Assembly (NCBI GenBank): GCA_964432875.1
Contig: CAYSPJ010000027.1
Location: forward strand, 1 to 46,855
Reading direction: 5' to 3'
DNA: 46,855 nucleotides
Source: JACJYE01 sp964432875
GTDB taxonomy: Bacteria > Bacteroidota > Bacteroidia > Chitinophagales > Saprospiraceae
The notes beneath the pieces were generated by a model. That model worked only from the letters and a program-made list of their open reading frames with translations. It searched no databases and had not been told where the DNA came from. Every line of letters starts with the position of its first letter. The first letter of the stretch is position 1. A program made the position numbers and the translations under genes. Below are positions 41,907 to 46,855 of this stretch, piece by piece.

Positions 41907-44735
41907 ATGGTTGAAGACAAACGGCTTTTCCTGCTTGACGGCCACGCCTTGGCCTACCGCGCACACTTTGCCTTCATCGGCAGGCCCCTCATGAATTCAA
42001 AAGGGCAAAATACTTCGGCAGTGATGGGGTTCACCCGTACTTTATGGGATTTGATGAGCGCCCAGAAACCCTCGCACATCGCGGTGGCTTTTGACCTGTC
42101 CACTCCAACCTTCCGGCATGAGCTATACGAGCCTTACAAAGCCAACCGGGAAGTACAGCCCGAAGACCTGACCTTCGCTTTCCCCTATATCGAATCGATA
42201 ATCAAGGCATTAAACATCCCCATCCTCACTGCCGACGGCTACGAAGCTGACGACGTTATCGGCACCCTCGCAGTGCAGGCTGCCGAAAAAGGCTACACCG
42301 TATATATGGTCACGCCTGATAAGGATTTCGGGCAGTTGGTCAACGATAAAATCTTGCTTTATAAGCCTTCCCGTCAAGGCAACGGCATCGAAATCTGGGG
42401 GGTGCAGGAAGTGTTGGACAAATGGGGCATTCGCCGGGTCAGCCAGGTCATCGATATGTTGGGCTTGCAGGGGGATAGTGTGGACAATATCCCGGGCATA
42501 CCCGGTATTGGCCCCAAGACGGCCGCTCAACTCCTGGAGCAATACGATAGTATTGAAGGCGTAATTGCCCACGCCCACGAGCTTAAGGGCAAGCAGAAAG
42601 AACGCGTAGAGCAGTTTGCCGACCAGGCGCTGCTTTCCAAGCAGCTGGCGGTCATCGATGTTCATGTACCCTTGCAATTTGATGAAAAATTATTCGAGCT
42701 AGAGCCGCCAAACAAAGAAAAATTGACGGAAATCTTCCGCGAGTTGGAGTTCCGCACTTTAGCCCAACAGATACTGGGCGAAGAAGCCCCCCTTCCTGTT
42801 CCTGCCGCGAAATCTCCCTCCAAAACTCCCAGCGACCAGATGAGCCTCTTCGGCTCGGATGAACCCGCTGCCCAGATAGTGGTCGCGCCGCCACCGCCGC
42901 CCGCCCATTCGGTCGCCACGAAAAATATCGCCAATACGGCCCACCAGTACCACCTGATCGACAGCCCGGAAAAACGGGCAGAACTCGTTCAACTGTTGCG
43001 GCAGCAAAAAAGCATCTGTTTTGATACCGAAACGACCAATATAGACCCCACCCAAGCTGAGCTGGTGGGCATGTCTTTTGCCATTAAACCGGGCGAAGCT
43101 TACTACGTACCAGTTCCTGAAGGCAAGGCGCAAGCCCAAGCTATCCTGGAAGAATTCAGGCCTTTGTTTGAAGACGAGGCTATTGAGAAAATAGGCCAGA
43201 ACATCAAGTACGACGCCATCGTGCTGAAGTGGTATGGCATAGAGGTGCTGGGGCATTATTTCGACACCATGCTCGCCCACTATTTGTTGGAGCCGGAGCT
43301 GCGCCATAATATGGACTATATGTCCGAGACCTATCTGAAATACCAACCCGTTTCGATCGAACAGCTCATCGGTAAAAAGGGCAAAGGCCAGATAACGATG
43401 CGCGAGGCGGAACTGGAAGCAGTGAAGGAATATGCTGCTGAAGATGCGGATATCACCTTGCAGCTCAGAAATTATTTATTTCCTCGCCTGGAGGAGGAGG
43501 GGCTATTGAAGTTGTACGAAGGAATCGAAGCGCCTTTGGTGAAAGTGTTGGTGGAATTGGAGTATGCGGGGGTGAATATCAATACCGATTTCCTGAATGC
43601 CTATTCGCAAGAGCTGGGCAAGGAAATCATAGAGTTGGAGCAAGCTATCTACGACTTGGCTGGTGGTGAGTTTAATATTTCCTCTCCCAAGCAGGTCGGC
43701 GAGATGCTTTTTGAAAAAATGGGCCTGCCCTATCAGGGGGCCAAGACCAAGACCGGCCAGTATTCTACCAATGAGGAGAAGCTGGCTGAACTAGCCAAAA
43801 CACACCCCATCATTGAGCGCATCCTCAATCACCGCGGCCTGGTCAAGCTCAAATCAACCTACGTCGATGCACTACCGCTGCTGGTCAACCCCCGTACTGG
43901 GCGCCTCCATAGCTCTTTCAACCAGGCTCTTACCGCTACAGGCCGGCTGAGCTCCAACAATCCCAACCTGCAAAACATCCCGGTGCGTACACCGCAAGGA
44001 GCCAAGGTGCGCGAGGCTTTTATCCCCCGCGACAGCGAGCACGTCCTGCTGGCTGCTGACTACTCGCAGATCGAGCTGCGTATCATCGCTGAAATTAGCG
44101 GCGACGAAGCTATGCTGGAGGCTTTCCAATCTGGTAAGGATATCCACCGGGCCACTGCGGCCCGGGTTTTTGAGGTGCCTTATGACGAAGTAAGCCGCGA
44201 GCATCGCTACCGCGCCAAAACGGTCAACTTTGCGCTCATCTACGGTGCCGGGGCGCACAACCTCTCACAGCAGTTGGACATCAAGCGGGCCGAGGCCAAA
44301 GAATTAATCGATCAGTATTTCCTCCGCTACCCCGGGCTGAAGGGCTATATGGATAGGGTCGTCCAAGAGGCCCGCGAGCAGGGCTTCGTCAAAACCCTGA
44401 TGGGCCGCCGCCGCTACCTGCGCGATATCAACTCCCGCAATGCCGTCATGCGTGGCCATGCTGAGCGCAATGCCATCAACACCCCCATCCAGGGCACTGC
44501 GGCGGATATGATTAAGATCGCCATGGCTCACATCCATCAGGAATTTGCTCGCCAAGGCATCCAATCCAAGATGATCCTGCAGGTACATGACGAATTGGTC
44601 TTCGATGCCCGCAAGGACGAGCTGGAGGTCATCAAGCCCATCATCCGCGAAAAGATGATCAATGCGCTGCCAGGGCTAAAGGTGCCAATCGAAGTGGAAA
44701 TGGGAGTGGGAGAAAATTGGCTGGAGGCACATTAG
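41907..44735 (+). CDS. polA: DNA polymerase I
   Basis: A 942-residue repair and Okazaki-fragment polymerase. N-terminal 5'-nuclease domain (about 1-290: LFLLDGHALAYRAHFAF, YEADDVIGTLA, DKDFGQLV, GDSVDNIPGIPGIGPKTA). Pro/Ala-rich linker (about 300-345), then 3'-5' exonuclease domain with D373 and E375 in CFDTETTNID, GQNIKYDAIVL and YAAEDADITL, all intact, so proofreading is expected. Polymerase motifs: A at D718 (ADYSQIELRIIAEISG), B in RAKTVNFALIYGAG, C at D895 in QVHDELVFD. Start is ATG 41907; the TTG at 41901 is a poorer choice. Length is standard. Confidence 0.97.
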   Translation: MVEDKRLFLLDGHALAYRAHFAFIGRPLMNSKGQNTSAVMGFTRTLWDLMSAQKPSHIAVAFDLSTPTFRHELYEPYKANREVQPEDLTFAFPYIESIIKALNIPILTADGYEADDVIGTLAVQAAEKGYTVYMVTPDKDFGQLVNDKILLYKPSRQGNGIEIWGVQEVLDKWGIRRVSQVIDMLGLQGDSVDNIPGIPGIGPKTAAQLLEQYDSIEGVIAHAHELKGKQKERVEQFADQALLSKQLAVIDVHVPLQFDEKLFELEPPNKEKLTEIFRELEFRTLAQQILGEEAPLPVPAAKSPSKTPSDQMSLFGSDEPAAQIVVAPPPPPAHSVATKNIANTAHQYHLIDSPEKRAELVQLLRQQKSICFDTETTNIDPTQAELVGMSFAIKPGEAYYVPVPEGKAQAQAILEEFRPLFEDEAIEKIGQNIKYDAIVLKWYGIEVLGHYFDTMLAHYLLEPELRHNMDYMSETYLKYQPVSIEQLIGKKGKGQITMREAELEAVKEYAAEDADITLQLRNYLFPRLEEEGLLKLYEGIEAPLVKVLVELEYAGVNINTDFLNAYSQELGKEIIELEQAIYDLAGGEFNISSPKQVGEMLFEKMGLPYQGAKTKTGQYSTNEEKLAELAKTHPIIERILNHRGLVKLKSTYVDALPLLVNPRTGRLHSSFNQALTATGRLSSNNPNLQNIPVRTPQGAKVREAFIPRDSEHVLLAADYSQIELRIIAEISGDEAMLEAFQSGKDIHRATAARVFEVPYDEVSREHRYRAKTVNFALIYGAGAHNLSQQLDIKRAEAKELIDQYFLRYPGLKGYMDRVVQEAREQGFVKTLMGRRRYLRDINSRNAVMRGHAERNAINTPIQGTAADMIKIAMAHIHQEFARQGIQSKMILQVHDELVFDARKDELEVIKPIIREKMINALPGLKVPIEVEMGVGENWLEAH

Positions 44736-44879
44736 GCTATGGCTTTGACCCATTGAGAGCAAGCCCAGCTGCAGTGTAAACCAGGATGTATCAATGTGCC
44801 AAGGGTGCAGAGCCATCAAATCATTGATCTGGCAATCATGCAAGGAGCGTGCTAAGAGCAGGTTTCGGTATGCTTGGAT

Positions 44880-45985
44880 TCAGGCCTGCCCTGGCGGTTC
44901 ATCCGTGGTTTCCTGCTGCTCTAGCTTTGCTTTGACGGTCAGGATTTTTTCCAAAGGCAACGAAAGCATGGTAGAAATTTGCTCCGGGCTGAAGCCATTG
45001 CGTAGCAGGCTCGCAATAGCCAAATCGAAGCCTTCTTCGCGGCCTTCTTCGCGGCCTTCTTCGCGGCCTTCTTTCCAAGCCTGTNNNNNNNNNNNNNNNN
45101 NNNNNNNNNNNNNNNNNNNNNNNNNNNNNNNNNNNNNNNNNNNNNNNNNNNNNNNNNNNNNNNNNNNNNNNNNNNNNNNNNNNNGCCTTCTTCGCGGCCT
45201 TCTTCGCGGCCTTCTTCGCGGCCTTCTTTCCAAGCCTGTTTCTTCAATTCTTCCTGGATGAGTTCGATGACACCCATGGTTGCTTTTGTTTTTGTTATCG
45301 CATTAATTGCATCTCCAAAGATAGTGGAATATTCTGGTTTTTCAAAATTTACGTAATACAAGATAAAGCCCAAAGCACTATGGATTTTTTTCTTTGAGAA
45401 CCCCTTCACGTACAAACGCCGTACTAATTCCAATTTAGACGCTAAGAGCGCTTCTTGATCCCATTTGCCTTTTTTCAATGCCTGCCAGGCAGCTTCCAGG
45501 ACGGTGGCGAATATGTTGTTTGATTTGATCAGTTCCTCGGGGGGATAGTCTAGCAGTACAAACGTATTGAATTTGTAGAAAAGTTCCGTGCCCCAAAAGG
45601 AATGGCGATAATGGTTGAAGTGGCAACTCCGGTCTGCATCGGTATAAATGGCCAAAGCCACAATGGGTAGCCCGTATTTGGCTTCGATCCGGGAATAGTA
45701 CTCGTACATGCGTCGGTCAAAACCCCGATCGGCATACCCTTGGGCTTCGATATGAATGAACAACCATTGCTGTTCGCCATTTTTGAGCCAAACCCTGAAC
45801 AGCTTGTCAGCTCGCCGATTTTGCCCTTGCTGGCTTGGGAATAGCTTGAGCAATTCCTTATCCAAGGATACAATTTCCTTCTCCCAATCGATTTCCTCAG
45901 CTAAATCTGGAAAGAAAAAGCTGATCAAATCCTCTGCCAAATCTTCCATGATTGCTTTCCATAAAGCGTCTTTGCTTAACGGCAT
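44880..45985 (-). CDS. Rpn/YhgA-like PD-(D/E)XK nuclease with REEG tandem repeat (broken by an artificial gap)
   Basis: Rpn-family (recombination-promoting nuclease, also called putative transposase) protein. From ATG 45985 (MPLSKDALWKAIMEDLAED) the nuclease core carries the PD-(D/E)XK elements: RRADKLFRVWLKN, WLFIHIEAQGYADRGF with the E-x-Q motif, then RMYEYYSRIEAKYGLP and VALAIYTDADR. The C-terminal part has AWKEG followed by REEG repeats and then FDLAIASLLRNGFSPEQIS, a small helix-turn module common in this family. The 100 N fall inside the REEG repeats; removing N and the 55-bp duplicate restores a 316-residue frame (951 bases from 45985), reading REEGFDLAIAS. The number of repeats is uncertain. 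No transposon ends are visible. In E. coli such proteins promote RecA-independent recombination. Confidence 0.85.
45030..45239. other. Assembly gap (100 N) with 55-bp identical flanks, in a 12-bp tandem repeat
   Basis: N fills 45085-45184. Bases 45030-45084 and 45185-45239 are identical over 55 bases. The flanks are made of 12-bp units GCCTTCTTCGCG encoding REEG. The gap is probably artificial as at 3643, but because it lies in a repeat the true copy number may have been collapsed. Confidence 0.85.
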
Positions 45986-46002
45986 GTGTTTTGCATGGCA
46001 AG

Positions 46003-46043
46003 ATAATAAAAAAAACTGGCGCCATCCAAACAATGGCGCCAGT
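46003..46043 (-). terminator. Rho-independent terminator of the TonB-C/T9SS gene
   Basis: On the minus strand ACTGGCGCCAT (46043-46033) pairs perfectly with ATGGCGCCAGT (46025-46015) around a 7-base loop, followed by T7 and TATTAT (46014-46003). It lies 33 bases after the stop of the minus-strand gene and just before the Rpn gene start. Confidence 0.85.
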
Positions 46044-46075
46044 CCTCAGCCTGTTCAGTGTCCAATGTATGCGCC

Positions 46076-46855
46076 TCAGTTCAAGATCAACTTTTCGGTA
46101 AAAGACTTATCTCCCTGGCTAATATGCAGGATGTAGGCCCCCTTGGGTAGCTTGCTCAAATCCAGTTGCTGGTCGTAAAGCCCTTCGAAGCGGGTGAGGT
46201 TTTCACGCCGGGCCTCGCGCCCATTGCTATCCAGCAAGCGGATGATCGTCGGCTCGGCTGCAGCTTCAAAGCGCAGGTGGAGCTGGCCAGAACTCGGATT
46301 GGGAGAGACCAGGAAATCGCGTACTGGCAGGCTAATGGCCGATTTCAGCTCCTGATCCTGAGTAACCTCCTCGTCCAACTTAAACCTGATTGGAAGATTG
46401 AGCTGAACATTCACCGTCCTGCCGCGTTGTTTGCCTGCTATCCAAGGCTCCTCCAGCTCGTTCATCAGGCGCACCACGCGCAGTACTTCGGTATCGAGGC
46501 TGGGGTAGACGTTGCGGACAATCTTAAAATCCACTAGCTGCCCAGCTTTGTTGACGACAAAGCTGACGACGACCGTACCTTGCTGCTTGGCTTCGCGGGC
46601 ATCTTCCGGGTATTTCAGTTGCGTATAAATAAATTCCAGCATTTTCTGGTTGGCGCAGTTTTGCCGTGCCTGGGCATCTGTTTCGCCTTCGCAGCCAGGG
46701 AAGCGCGGCATGTCTTCTACTACTTTGAATACTTCCTCACCATCCGGGAGGGTGTCTAAGCCAGCCCTGGCAGATGTCTCATCCCCTTTCAAGCGGATAA
46801 TAATCTTGTCAAGCACGCCTTCTTTGCGTATATCGACTGTAGCGATTTCATCTGG
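46076..46855 (-). CDS. TonB C-terminal domain protein with T9SS type A sorting domain, 5' end missing
   Basis: The frame is open to the window edge (reading PDEIATVDIRKEGVLDKI from 46855), so this is the C-terminal 259 residues of a longer protein, perhaps of the M56-peptidase/TonB type. A TonB_C domain (about 45-160 of the visible part) starts at the typical VFKVVEDMPRFPGCEGE, with NQKMLEFIYTQLKYPEDARE, GTVVVSFVVNKAGQLVDFKI and VNVQLNLPIRFKL. It is followed by FLVSPNPSSGQLHLRFEAAA and LSKLPKGAYILHISQGDK, a T9SS type A sorting domain. TonB_C normally works in the periplasm, so joining it to a surface-sorting tag is unusual. A strong terminator follows. Confidence 0.85.
   Translation of the reverse strand, partial: PDEIATVDIRKEGVLDKIIIRLKGDETSARAGLDTLPDGEEVFKVVEDMPRFPGCEGETDAQARQNCANQKMLEFIYTQLKYPEDAREAKQQGTVVVSFVVNKAGQLVDFKIVRNVYPSLDTEVLRVVRLMNELEEPWIAGKQRGRTVNVQLNLPIRFKLDEEVTQDQELKSAISLPVRDFLVSPNPSSGQLHLRFEAAAEPTIIRLLDSNGREARRENLTRFEGLYDQQLDLSKLPKGAYILHISQGDKSFTEKLILN

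Noticed and set aside
45030..45239. Tandem GCCTTCTTCGCG units as a CRISPR or regulatory array
   Set aside because: The 12-bp units have no spacers and encode in-frame REEG repeats typical of Rpn proteins.
44880..45985. Rpn protein as part of an intact transposon
   Set aside because: No terminal inverted repeats, target duplication or second transposase gene flank it; the family are nucleases often mislabelled as transposases.

Overview
The window comes from a Bacteroidota chromosome, most likely of the Saprospiraceae/Lewinella type. Three things point there: secreted proteins ending in type IX secretion (T9SS) type A sorting domains, Bacteroidota-only families (DUF5686, the OMP_b-brl_3 outer membrane receptor, the holB-ricT pair), and promoters of the Bacteroidota form TTG-N20-TAnnTTTG, found at several genes. 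No tRNA, rRNA, CRISPR array or intact insertion sequence was seen. Two 100-base N runs are assembly artefacts. Each is flanked by the same 55 bases on both sides, and removing the N run and one copy restores an intact gene.

Layout. 1-464: 5' end of a secreted protein with a frameshift in a C9 tract inside its signal peptide. 600-860: hairpin-rich non-coding island. 899-4227 (minus): operon of an FAD/NAD(P) oxidoreductase and a NosR/NapH-like membrane polyferredoxin. 4547-7422: two T9SS cargo proteins. 7432-12583: QueD-like protein, glutathione peroxidase, DNA polymerase III delta', RicT, dihydrolipoyl dehydrogenase. 12800-13142 (minus): remnant of a PhoD-type phosphatase with an internal deletion. 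13338-14387: Fur-family regulator and His-rich lipoprotein. 14623-16367 (minus): LytS/LytTR two-component pair. 16644-19289: TonB-dependent receptor-like protein. 19607-20119 (minus): Skp/OmpH chaperone. 20235-24018: polyamine/ATP-grasp cluster. 24270-31801: glucosaminidase, TPR-CHAT protein with lost catalytic residues, lone MoaD-like protein and two tandem lytic transglycosylases. 31941-37301: Lgt, DUF5686 protein, RNase HII and a secreted phosphatase-superfamily enzyme. 37528-41775: RND efflux pair. 41907-44735: DNA polymerase I. 44880-45985 (minus): Rpn/YhgA-like nuclease. 46076-46855 (minus): TonB-C/T9SS fusion, cut by the window edge.

Most interesting system. At 20235-24018 a membrane-embedded aminopropyltransferase is divergent from a coupled operon of (i) a UPF0323/YgiB-like lipoprotein ending in a Ser/Arg/Gly tail with a terminal Gly-Gly, (ii) a glutathionylspermidine-synthetase-like ATP-grasp ligase whose start lies inside the lipoprotein gene, and (iii) the AdoMet decarboxylase SpeD. 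Together they could make a polyamine at the membrane and ligate it to a carboxylate, conceivably the lipoprotein's own C-terminal glycine. The individual families and similar neighbourhoods are known from comparative genomics; the substrate proposal is my inference.
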